Assembly (NCBI GenBank): GCA_907163375.1
Contig: CAJQUW010004756.1
Span: forward strand, 496,001 to 560,000
Length of the DNA stretch: 64,000 bases
Source of the DNA: Prostheceraeus crozeri
Taxonomy: Eukaryota; Platyhelminthes; Polycladida; Euryleptidae
Direction: 5' to 3'
The translations under genes and the position numbers were made by a program. Below, one piece after another: positions 43,001 to 48,312 of this stretch. A model generated the notes under the pieces. It had not been told where the DNA came from. It ran no database searches and saw only the letters and a list, made by a program, of their open reading frames with translations. Position 1 is the stretch's first letter. Every line of letters begins with the position of its first letter.

Positions 43001-45985
43001 CAGCCTCTGACGCGATTTCCGCGTGTCCGTTCGAATAGGTGAATGTAAAGAAAGCTGTTAGGAACATTTTTGGGTTCCGCAATACCAGCGCGTCCATCGT
43101 GTCTAGTTTTTTGGTCTTTGAGGTCTCCAGGATGTGAAAACCTTATCGAGAAACCGAGAATTTTCTCACCTCTAAGTACAATTCAAATTGTTTATTTCAA
43201 GAGATGATTTGATCATTTGCAATTAGCAAGTTTGTAAAATTTCGACGTGCATCCATTAAATATCAATTTAAGCACTCTACTGACAAGTCTATTAAGTTAA
43301 TACGCCTGTAATAGTCAACAAATGCTGCTTTTTGCAAATACACAGTGTTGAGAGATGTGACCTAGGCTTGCTGATGATTCCTAATATTGGAAGAAATGGC
43401 CGCTATTCACATCTATTTCCAATCTTCAATTGGGGTAGCAACTCAAAATTCAATTTATCCTATTTGTATTGTACATGCAAAAATTATTAATTATTGTATT
43501 TATTAATTAATACAGGCGCACTATCTTAGGCGATTTTCCGGTACTGTGCTTGAAGTGATATTTAACCCTCGCCCCATGGGGTGTTTTACCGAACGCGCCC
43601 CACCTGCTTATCTCCCAACCTATTGCACCAATTTTGCCAAACCACACATCAATCGAATAGGCATTGAAAGGAGATTCAGAAAAACAGGATCAGTTATATT
43701 TTTAATTATTTTTAAGGTCATGCCTGGACTGTGGTGAAGGTCAAAGGTGAAAAGCCGCCAATTTTTAACAAATTTCCATTAGATCACTATTTGAAATGGA
43801 AAATGACAGCAAAAACTAATAAACCATACACTAATCGAAAGATCAGGTTTAGGTGTTTAATAATGCGATGAATATTAATCGCTATTAAATTAAATCATTG
43901 TATTTGATGAGGTTAAAGGTCAAATAATTCAAACTTTTAGTTCAGCTCAGATATCTTGAAATCGCACGTTTTAGTATGTAGTTTCTACAGGTGAAGAAAC
44001 CGCCCAATTCGGTGGCTTTTATCGAGACACTGAAGCTAAAAACAATATGATTCAGAAATATTTCAATGATTGCTGATCAGATGCAGAACAAAAAGTACAA
44101 AAATAATAAAAATTCATATTTGAAATTTGAATTTCAAACATGCATTCATAATAAGCAGATAACTTAATTTGAAATCTAGAGATTTTGAATTTGTGAATAT
44201 CTCTATACTAATAGGAAGAATCCTTTATGCAATCTCAATTTATTTCATCACGAATTGATGCCGCAATGTACATAAGATATGAATATATAGCATATCAAAA
44301 TCAGCCAAAATATTCGAAACATTCAAATTTTAAAATAGCTCTCACGCCAAAAGTATTTCGCCAAATTTATAATCCGTCTGTCAAAAGTTGCATAATACGT
44401 AGAAAGTAAGCTGCTAGAAATATGGTGGCCATAGCTTGCTTGGTTTAAAAGAAATTCAAAAAATTCACCATGGGGGTCCCATCTTCTTATATATAAAATG
44501 CAAAACGCCGACAAACTCCTCCAAAACCATGAAACTTTACGCCAATATGATACTACCATTTAATAGAACAAAAAATTTGTAGTTAAAACCGCCCGGTTTC
44601 ATTTCCCAAAGTATCATAATTACAGAGAAAAGTAGACTTTTGTGTAAATTTTTATCGAAAAAATATCAAGTAACTACATTAAATTTACAAATGAACTCTT
44701 CATTTGCTTTCAAAAATTGGCTTGCTATACATGCGTCTCATTGCTTCTAATGTTTCACGACGGATTCAGCAACAGCCAATGAGAACGCGATCTAAATAGT
44801 AAGACAGCCAATCAGTGTAGGCGAATACGATTCGTGTGTGCTACGCAATAACAATTAACAAATCACAAGACCTAGGGGAACACGTATTTACTCACGGCAT
44901 GTTATTTGTTGCCTTATCGAGATGCTGTTCTAAATCGTCGGTGAACATAAAATCTCCGGAGGGTCGTGCCCGAAATATTGTATATCCCAAAATTCTGTCC
45001 TAAAGGTGAGTTGGTAAACTTGGTATGCAACAATGTAACTAGCACTGTCTTAATTTAACATACTTATGCATATAAATCCTGGACGAAGTCCGGGGGCCTT
45101 ACTAGTCATTCTATAAGTAAGAACATGTTTGAGTAGTCGCCATTTTCCATTCAATGTCAGAGTAGTTATCATCTCTCAACGTCACACATCTCCCTACTTA
45201 GTGCAACAATCGCCGGAGTAAATTTTGGTCAAGTAATTATTGTTCAATGAACTTTGCTCGGACATTTCTCAAAAAATACCTCAATTTGTTCCCTGACCTA
45301 ATGTGAAATGGTTCAGGTCTTTCACATTTAGAGATGGAAGGTTCCTATAGCTTTGTGAAAGCGTCTTAGTCTATAGATTAATCATTTTTCCCGAGTGGCC
45401 GAATACTAAGTCCAGTATCTATAAGGTATTGATTCGCAGCGCATTCAAATTAATCTCCCATCATAATGAGTCAAAAATACTGATTTGCTATAATAATGAA
45501 ATCCCTTGTCATTTCACTGGTCAAGGTCTTTGTGAAATGTGCATGTGTGCATGTTCAGAATTCTTTAAAAATCAAATCTAAACTCTGGCATTAATCAATT
45601 TCAGAGTCGACATCATCAAGGGGGAGACCACGATCACGATCATGATGGTGTTGATGATCACAGTCCTGAAGATCATCCAAAAGCCCAAATAGTCAGCGGG
45701 AGCAGTTTGAGCATGTGGGCTATCATTGGCTCTGTCGCTGGAGTTGCTCTCATTGCCGCTATCTCAGCCCTCCTGGTGCTCCGACGAAAATACTCCGGCT
45801 ATACCCGCTCTCCCCACAGTGATCCTGCAGTTGTGGCAATCGAAAGGAGTGTGGCCCCATCAGCTGTCGATGAAGCGATCAATGGAGATATTGCGGTCAT
45901 GCAGACGAATGGTTATGAAAATCCGACATATAAATACTTCGAACTGAAGGGCCAAGAGCAGGAGGGAGACAATGCCAAAGCATAA
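16124..45985 (+). CDS. APP/APPL-family amyloid precursor-like protein, C-terminal 456 residues
   Basis: A type I membrane glycoprotein family acting in neuronal adhesion, synapse formation and trafficking. Exons: 16124-16369, 27172-27362, 27437-27451 (microexon), 32231-32446, 34905-35021, 42616-42822, 45605-45985. All junctions keep frame with GT/AG borders. The first five exons encode the alpha-helical E2 domain, starting at DPYVDYLNRAED. Helix segments align with human APP around ENYITALQ/LEYAIQE and [18 protein letters not shown]. Then follow an acidic linker, a His/Asp-rich juxtamembrane stretch, a 23-residue transmembrane helix (MWAIIGSVAGVAL...) with stop-transfer RRKY, and a 67-residue tail carrying NGYENPTYKYFE, nearly identical to the human GYENPTYKFFE PTB/clathrin-sorting motif. 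There is no Kunitz domain and no similarity to human A-beta, as in other invertebrate members. Identification is very secure. The exact ortholog name depends on the taxon. Confidence 0.95.
16770..17090 (+). repeat. Interspersed repeat, copy A
   Basis: About 300 bp whose reverse complement occurs at 23915-24266. Shared blocks are AAGTGGGCAAAAAGGAATTC at the start, GAAAAAAGTCGTGC, then GAGGAC and GGTGTCC near the other end. Non-coding and of unknown class. Confidence 0.75.
17091..19084. other. APP intron, mostly featureless
   Basis: Nothing gene-like. One short hairpin is listed separately at 17980-18022. Confidence 0.5.
17980..18022. repeat. Short near-perfect hairpin
   Basis: AAATTAGACGGCTTTAATT and its near-complement CAATTAAGGCCGTCAAATTT are separated by only a few bases. 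Probably a remnant of a small palindromic element. No terminator role is expected in an animal intron. Confidence 0.7.
19085..19270 (-). repeat. tRNA-derived SINE, second family
   Basis: Read on the minus strand from about 19267: A box TGGCTTAGTTGG and B box GGTTCGAGTCTG at tRNA-like spacing, with an intervening region CGCTATTTGATACGGAAATG. A non-tRNA body to about 19085 follows. The head differs from the SINEs at 6570 and 25459, so it comes from another tRNA ancestor. Confidence 0.75.
19271..20738. other. APP intron, no gene recognised
   Basis: No exon with flanking splice sites and no repeat end seen. Confidence 0.45.
20739..21163 (-). mobile_element. LINE reverse-transcriptase C-terminal fragment
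   Basis: Two overlapping minus-strand frames carry KLGVTMKDNLDCREQVKNII then NRQLHAIRIAKKF, the classic motif after the RT palm (family form KLLGVTISxDLxWxxH...KASRRLYxLRxLKR). Further on comes RERLCIKLFRKAESDPDYRL, matching the C-terminal RREKLCxxFFKKxxDPxHKL block. The two halves are in different frames, so the copy is old and frame-shifted. No endonuclease part is seen. Confidence 0.75.
21164..23914. other. APP intron, no gene recognised
   Basis: Small open frames only, none with family resemblance. A small inverted-repeat element at 21747-21838 is listed separately. Confidence 0.45.
21747..21838. repeat. Small MITE-like inverted repeat
   Basis: ACAAACAGGCACTTTTCGTT at the left is mirrored by AACGAAAAGTGTCTGTTTGT at the right, a 20-bp terminal inverted repeat with one mismatch around a 50-bp centre. 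The size fits a very short MITE or a solo hairpin. No target duplication identified. Confidence 0.65.
23915..24266 (-). repeat. Interspersed repeat, copy B
   Basis: Inverted copy of 16770-17090, with similar length and several small indels. Confidence 0.75.
24267..25458. other. APP intron, unexplained overlapping open frames
   Basis: Between 24264 and 24621 several overlapping open frames occur on both strands. They contain a short tandem duplication (CCGTGTCTTCCTGT repeated at about 24439 and 24471). None resembles a family I know. Confidence 0.4.
25459..25590 (+). repeat. tRNA-derived SINE, same family as 6570-6790
   Basis: A box GGTGGCACAGTGG (25467-25479), B box-like AGAGGTCGAGTCC, then the same body blocks GTGTCATTGGAAGTCG and GGAAGAGCATCC as in the 6570 copy. 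The downstream part of the body is shorter or diverged. Confidence 0.8.
25591..26839. other. APP intron, no gene recognised
   Basis: No exon or element end seen. Confidence 0.45.
26840..27080 (-). mobile_element. LINE reverse-transcriptase palm fragment
   Basis: Minus-strand translation contains RFTNELSKWKVANCGAPQGS followed by SPLILYVIYI, matching RT motif B (family form CGVPQGSILGPLLFxIYINDL), preceded by an ILKAFDD-like motif A remnant. In-frame stops are present, so it is a dead fragment. It lies less than 100 bp upstream of the E2 exon at 27172 without disrupting it. Confidence 0.7.
27172..27362 (+). CDS. APP-family exon: central E2 helices
   Basis: Acceptor TTTTTGCAG, donor CCTAAG|GTAAGA. 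It encodes 63 residues plus a split Thr codon: FRAAFTALLDEEMAELRQLD then HVHQERVFLKLRAKSIRNKK, aligning to the human stretch around HFQEKVESLEQE...ETHMARVEAMLNDRRR. A second in-frame AG six bases downstream (27176-27177) would drop two residues. Confidence 0.92.
27437..27451 (+). CDS. Likely 15-nt microexon in E2 (encodes AQPQH)
   Basis: The sequence CCACAG|GCGCAACCACAACAT|GTAAGT is bounded by good splice sites, is in phase 0 on both sides and follows the previous donor after a 74-bp intron. It would insert five residues into the loop between E2 helices. Skipping it gives AIQETDPKLDRISAATF and restores exactly the human and fly spacing (22 residues from AIQ/ALQ to the conserved RA), so it may be alternatively used. 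Confidence 0.6.
27452..28059. other. APP intron, no gene recognised
   Basis: AT-rich and featureless between the microexon and the Tc1-like remnant. Confidence 0.5.
28060..28770 (+). pseudogene. Decayed Tc1-like transposase
   Basis: The clearest part (28255-28563) reads GAITSQGRAGIHLLEKGETM, then ENYLEIVKEKVATWM, then VFMHDGAPCHQAKTVKTWF, which is the Tc1/mariner-superfamily catalytic block with the second Asp. A stop codon (TGA at 28561-28563) follows at WPS*SPDLNPIGNSW. The Glu of the canonical NPIEN is Gly here, so the catalytic triad is lost. The Asp-to-third-residue gap is one longer than DD34E. Further C-terminal residues (KLKAEVSK...) follow. The N-terminal part is scrambled by frameshifts. 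I could not locate terminal inverted repeats with confidence. Confidence 0.85.
28771..29559. other. APP intron, no gene recognised
   Basis: Nothing gene-like. The block GTGTGTGGGTGGTCTGATCT near 28925 could be the right end of the Tc1 remnant, but no partner was found on the left. Confidence 0.4.
29560..30362. repeat. Large foldback element, arms about 230 bp
   Basis: Left arm 29710-29945 and right arm 30091-30332 are reverse complements at roughly 85 percent by eye. Examples are AGTGAAATGAAATGGAACAA against TTGCATTTCATTTCACTTGG, and GGAAGAACACGAAATCGAAA against its complement. Outer pairs (TCTCGGTTATCG at about 29566 and CGATAACCGAAAT at about 30340) suggest that the true ends lie further out, with about 120 extra bases in the left arm. 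The loop is AT-rich. No protein. Confidence 0.8.
30363..31599. other. APP intron, no gene recognised
   Basis: AT-rich. The 97-codon open frame at 31294-31587 (+) resembles nothing and is not bounded by strong splice sites. Confidence 0.45.
31600..32060 (-). mobile_element. Probable LINE reverse-transcriptase remnant
   Basis: Minus-strand words YQMISQHGCQPEGSTASALF and, in another frame about 100 bp on, IDFEKGFDKIAYRLVL. They match RT motifs: xxISxxQHGFRxGxSTxxAL and the motif A block xDFxKAFDxIxxxxL. Stops and frameshifts lie between them. Family not assigned. Confidence 0.6.
32231..32446 (+). CDS. APP-family exon: C-terminal E2 helices
   Basis: Acceptor CCTTTTTTGCAG, donor GATGAG|GTAAAG. 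It encodes 72 residues in phase 0. [20 protein letters not shown] matches the family block [20 protein letters not shown], a heparin/E2 dimer surface region, and LPNLRQYLQKLHTDIKEILT matches the following helix (human THLRVIYERMNQSLSLL). Confidence 0.94.
32447..33843. other. APP intron, no gene recognised
   Basis: No exon or element end seen. Confidence 0.45.
33844..34405 (+). mobile_element. LINE ORF2 C-terminal fragment, same family as 9078-9689
   Basis: Plus-strand words in order: KSFCYLGDELDAGGGCETFV, TRIRSCMSCASETWALKAEN, RRLDTAEMSMLRRMCDVSLR, then after a frameshift RHVHRKREDDWVTGVWKLEV. These are the same thumb/connection motifs as in the 9078 copy and reach slightly further N-terminal. 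It is more decayed, with a deletion between the YLGD and SETW blocks and a frameshift near 34260. It lies in an APP intron in sense orientation. Confidence 0.8.
34602..34617. repeat. (GA)n microsatellite
   Basis: Eight GA units. Confidence 0.9.
34676..34783. repeat. Inverted-repeat element (hairpin)
   Basis: CTTTCGTTGGTCACCGACCG on the left (about 34688) is mirrored by CGGTCAGTGACCAACGAAAG on the right, and the pairing continues outward (GGCACG/CGCACG). The loop is about 40 bp. Likely a short MITE. Confidence 0.75.
34905..35021 (+). CDS. APP-family exon: end of E2 and linker
   Basis: Acceptor TTGTTTCAG, donor CGCAAG|GTAAGC. It encodes 39 residues in phase 0 (MKTRVLKFMATYSEVESSAN...). The first helix corresponds to the last E2 helix (human EEIQDEVDELL); the rest is polar linker. 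Confidence 0.88.
35022..35490. other. APP intron, no gene recognised
   Basis: No feature seen. Confidence 0.5.
35491..35630 (+). repeat. MITE copy 1
   Basis: About 140 bp with inverted ends TTCAATAGAAATTC and GATTTCTATTGAAC. The body includes AAAAGTCATAGTT and TTTCATTTTTCAAAAAG. A second copy lies in reverse orientation at 35949-36072, so the two together could also fold as one hairpin with a 320-bp loop. Confidence 0.75.
35949..36072 (-). repeat. MITE copy 2 (inverted)
   Basis: Reverse complement of 35491-35630 with scattered differences. Ends CTCAATAGAAATC and GAATTTCTATTGTAC. Confidence 0.75.
36073..37001. other. APP intron, no gene recognised
   Basis: No feature seen. The two overlapping open frames at 36107-36480 (+) lack any family signal. 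Confidence 0.45.
37002..37370 (-). mobile_element. 5'-truncated LINE 3' end with (TAA)n tail
   Basis: The minus-strand frame 37142-37370 ends in a natural stop and reads HRFRLRSATSSDFISFVQHP, then GGRSFFAAAALTWSALPEAL, then HYTFKRLLKGHCL. This is the typical C-terminus of CR1/L2/Jockey-type LINE proteins (family form RSFSVAGPRLWNSLPxxLR...FKxxLKTHL). It is followed by about 100 bp of 3' UTR with AATAAAGTTCTTA and then a (TAA)n tail (37002-37035 on the plus strand as TTA repeats). The tandem tail is the reverse-transcription start signature of these LINEs. Antisense to the APP gene. Confidence 0.8.
37409..37527. repeat. Inverted repeat next to the LINE fragment
   Basis: GGGGCGACAGCACAGAAACA (37409 onward) is mirrored by GTTTCTGTGCGGTCGCCCC ending at 37527. 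27-bp arms with two mismatches and a 65-bp loop. It could mark the 5' junction of the LINE insertion with an inverted segment (twin priming), or an older element. Confidence 0.65.
37528..39452. other. APP intron, no gene recognised
   Basis: AT-rich and without recognised elements. Confidence 0.45.
39453..39640. repeat. Short MITE-like element
   Basis: The ends are inverted, CCTCAGCCACACTG at the left and CAGTGTGGCTCAGG at the right. The centre has repeated CGAGCAAACG words, possible subterminal motifs. No clear target duplication. Confidence 0.6.
39737..40040. repeat. High-identity inverted repeat, 94-bp arms
   Basis: Arms 39737-39830 and 39947-40040 are reverse complements with only three mismatches in 94 bp by my reading, around a 116-bp loop. 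Each arm holds ACCGGTTCTC and ACACCGGTGT. This is the best-preserved hairpin of the window and so probably recent, or maintained by gene conversion. Confidence 0.85.
40041..41829. other. APP intron, no gene recognised
   Basis: An 87-codon minus-strand frame at 41264-41527 has no recognised motif. Otherwise AT-rich. Confidence 0.45.
41830..42060 (+). repeat. tRNA-derived SINE, third family
   Basis: A box-like TGGCCTTGTGGTACAGTGAT, B box GGGTTCGAGCCTC, then GTCAAACCCAAGACTCAAAA and TGGTACATTCTGCATTCTTG in the body. The body words recur in the degenerate copy at 52806-52912. Confidence 0.7.
42061..42615. other. APP intron up to the linker exon
   Basis: AT-rich. It ends in the polypyrimidine acceptor CGACTTTTTTGCAG. 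Confidence 0.6.
42616..42822 (+). CDS. APP-family exon: acidic extracellular linker
   Basis: Acceptor CTTTTTTGCAG, donor ATGAAT|GTGAGT. It encodes 69 residues in phase 0, beginning EVEMEHMESVIKAYRHQDAK and continuing through an acidic Ser/Asp stretch (EETSDLDSDVSLE) to FHEELHQARPFGPHHSAK. By position this is the flexible stalk where alpha/beta-type sheddases cleave in the family. The site cannot be read from sequence. Confidence 0.88.
42823..43561. other. APP intron, no gene recognised
   Basis: No feature seen. Confidence 0.5.
43566..44486 (-). mobile_element. piggyBac-type MITE, incomplete copy
   Basis: Inverted copy of the element at 54666-55605. It begins at TTAA (43562-43565) followed by CCCTCGCCCCATGGGG. 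Homology runs through ACATCAATCGAATAGGCATT to GCTGCTAGAAATATGGTGG and GAAATTCAAAAAATTCAC, then stops about 25 bp short of where the other copy has its end. The far TTAA and terminal CGAGGG are not found. Identity to the other copy looks roughly 80 percent. No coding sequence. Confidence 0.8.
44487..45604. other. APP intron up to the terminal exon
   Basis: No gene or repeat recognised. It ends in the acceptor ATCAATTTCAG. Confidence 0.6.
45605..45985 (+). CDS. APP-family terminal exon: juxtamembrane, TM, cytoplasmic tail
   Basis: Acceptor AATTTCAG. It encodes 126 residues and TAA. The first 36 residues are His/Asp rich (SRHHQGGDHDHDHDGVDD...). The transmembrane helix spans 45713-45781 and contains a GSVAG small-residue motif like the GxxxG region of vertebrate APP. 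The stop-transfer RRKYSGY follows. NGYENPTYKYFE lies at 45908-45943 and gives the NPxY endocytosis/PTB-binding signal (Fe65, X11/Mint, Dab partners in the family). The protein ends with the extra hydrophilic residues LKGQEQEGDNAKA instead of the usual QMQN end. Confidence 0.97.
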   Translation, partial: SRHHQGGDHDHDHDGVDDHSPEDHPKAQIVSGSSLSMWAIIGSVAGVALIAAISALLVLRRKYSGYTRSPHSDPAVVAIERSVAPSAVDEAINGDIAVMQTNGYENPTYKYFELKGQEQEGDNAKA

Positions 45986-47042
45986 TGAGATGTGTAACGA
46001 CTTAAAAGACTGAGAGAGTGTCATTCATGCGCCATTGTCCCACGTCTGCTGTTTTGTTGCGTTAGTGATGATCTTTCTGCTCGTCCACCATAAGCATTCG
46101 ATAAACAGAAGGACATGCAGAAATTGAGCAGCTGATGTGAAGACTTTATGTTGTGAGCAGTCAGATCTTTTCAGTCTGATGATGGAGTCAAAGCTCTTCA
46201 TCAAATCCATTCCATTGTACAGTAGGAATAAGCTTTGAAATTGTCTCAAGGCAAATTCAACTCGTTGACTTCCGAGATGCAGTTGTTATAATATGACAAA
46301 ATATTATTCCCGTCTCGATATCAGGCTGATTCGACTGTAACTGCTGTCGTGTGCTGTTTGTGTTGCACCCCACGTTTTATTTCAACCAAAGATCCTCTCT
46401 TCCATTTGTCATTTTTGAAATAGTCGATGCTCTCTCTTCTTCTCTCTATGTTTCAATATGACTTGAGATTCCACAAATGTCTGCTTGACTACAGTCTTCT
46501 GTTCATCAAGTCTCGTCTCATTTTTGTATCTGCTGCGCTGACCAGGGGTCACAGTCTCAGTTTATGTGAGGAAGGAATAATGAAATGAAGCGCTATCACT
46601 CATTTTAGATTCGCCCCACGCTTTAGACTTCCCAATCGACGTTTATCCGTCGCTGTTAGTTGCTAACGTCGTATCACCACATCTTCCATACATTTATATG
46701 ACGATAAAAATGTGTAACGTGTGTGTGATTCACGGATTGGATTCATAATCCTTTGTTTCGTCTATAACGTCACTGATTGTCGATTTCTTACTGAAATTTG
46801 TTTTATTCTTCTAATTGTCTATTTAGTATATAAACGAAACAACAAACATTAGAGTAAATCATTGTTTTTATTTTCATGTGATTTTATAAATGGCGACTTG
46901 TTGCTGATAGCTTAACGTCAAGCTTTACGTCAAGGTTTGCCTTATGTGCATGGTTTAACTGGAAGAAAAGAGAAGGCAAGTCAGAAAATGTTTCGTGTCA
47001 TTATAAGTCGGGTACCATATCAGGTCATGTTCTCAGGGTTGC
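45986..47042 (+). other. APP 3' UTR and downstream flank
   Basis: Non-coding sequence after the APP stop. No AATAAA was seen before 47127-47132, so the poly(A) site cannot be placed. A variant signal within the first kilobase is likely. No open frame of note. Confidence 0.5.
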
Positions 47043-47066
47043 GAGAGAGAGAGAGAGAGAGAGAGA
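47043..47066. repeat. (GA)n microsatellite
   Basis: About twelve GA units. Confidence 0.9.
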
Positions 47067-47110
47067 TTTTTTATTCTCAAATGAACTCAATCATTTGTAG
47101 TTACAGACAG

Positions 47111-47640
47111 TTACTGATCACATAAAAATAAAAGTTGCACAACACTGTTTGAATTATAAAGTTGTGTGGCATACACCACAAAGGATTTCCTTCGAAGTAT
47201 CAAACGATGACGTGGAATTTGAAGTCTGTTCGACCCTCTCGTGTCTCGCCGACTGATGTCTTCCTGTCTGACAGGGATAAGATGGTGAAGAGGATGATGA
47301 GTCTTCTTCATTTTCATAAATTGAGTGAGGACCATTTTGTTCAAATGCGTGATAATTTGAGGTGTTTTGGTCAGTTCAAGAGCCTCTTCGTAGGACAAAG
47401 CAGGATGAATAACTTTTAGAGCACATTTTTCGACTCTCTCGATGACCTGCTGTAGCATCTTCGACGTAAATGGGAACCACGCTGGGGATGCGTACTCAAA
47501 TGCTCCGAATGCACGTGTGATAGAGGCGAGTTAGTCCTTGACTACTGCCACCATAACGTTTTAAGGGTTGCTGACATTTTGCGAAGAGAATGCGCGAGAT
47601 TTTTAGATACAACATGGGGAGCTAGAAATTTGAAGTGATC
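47111..47640 (-). mobile_element. LINE C-terminal fragment (B)
   Basis: Minus-strand words: GSSQGLTRLYHTCIRSI, then (other frame) ERVEKCALKVIHPALSYEEA and LELTKTP, then PLHHLIPVRQ, and near the stop RLQIPRHRLILRRKSF. These match the CR1/Jockey-like C-terminus (EKxQKRALRIIFPxLSYEEAL...LHHLLP...). It overlaps in alignment with the separate fragment at 48040-48308, so it is a different insertion. Frameshifted in its N-terminal half. Confidence 0.8.
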
Positions 47641-48039
47641 TTATTCCTTGAAGACTTCATTCAACAATGGGGAGCCACCGATAATTATTTCTGCTCCGAT
47701 TTCTTCAAATGGTCTACTACTAAAGGGAAGACAGATAGAGAAAATGAATTTATTTGTAAATGGAAATCAGAAATCACATTATGTACAATTACAGCTCAGG
47801 TTTAAGACGTTGGATTGTTTGATAGTATACAGACACAAGAACGACGAAGCAGTTGTCCTCGGTGCGTTCGGGAGAAGACTACAGGGCATCTTTTATTCTT
47901 TTTCTTAGGTAACTACAGTTCTCAAAAGAGGATGATCAGGAGTTTGACAGTCTTGGAAAAAAATCATCGAAGTGACTATACGTCTTCTCGATAATAATGG
48001 CTCAAAATTATTTGAACACTGACATAAAGGCATTTAGGC

Positions 48040-48308
48040 CTATATGATTTTCTTGGCACGATTGACAATCTTGCGTACGATACTATGGCTAACTGAATCA
48101 AGCTTACCAAACAGTTGTGTTACATACATTAATAAAGACCCAATGTTAGCCGTATACACCCTCCACAAATCATCATGATACAGACAGCCTTTTAACAATT
48201 TCAGCGGATACAAGGTCCTCGAACATCGAGTTTCAATCACTTTGAAATGATCGGTCCACTTTAAACTACAATTCCATGTGGAACCCAAAATCTTCAACAA
48301 GACAAAAT
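48040..48308 (-). mobile_element. LINE fragment (A), part downstream of the piggyBac insertion
   Basis: Minus-strand words LKILGSTWNCSLKWTDHFKV, SRTLYPLKLLKGCLYHDDLW and SIVRKIVNRAKKII, matching KLLGVTxxxxLKWxxH...LYxLRxLKR...RxxxKARRII. The open frame crosses the former TTAA target site into the part at 51177-52540 when one TTAA copy is counted. The two parts are therefore one LINE split by the piggyBac element. Confidence 0.85.
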
Positions 48309-48312
48309 TTAA

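Noticed and set aside
47043-47066. CRISPR-like or other ordered array
   Set aside because: Simple GA dinucleotide repeat only; no repeat-spacer structure anywhere in the window.
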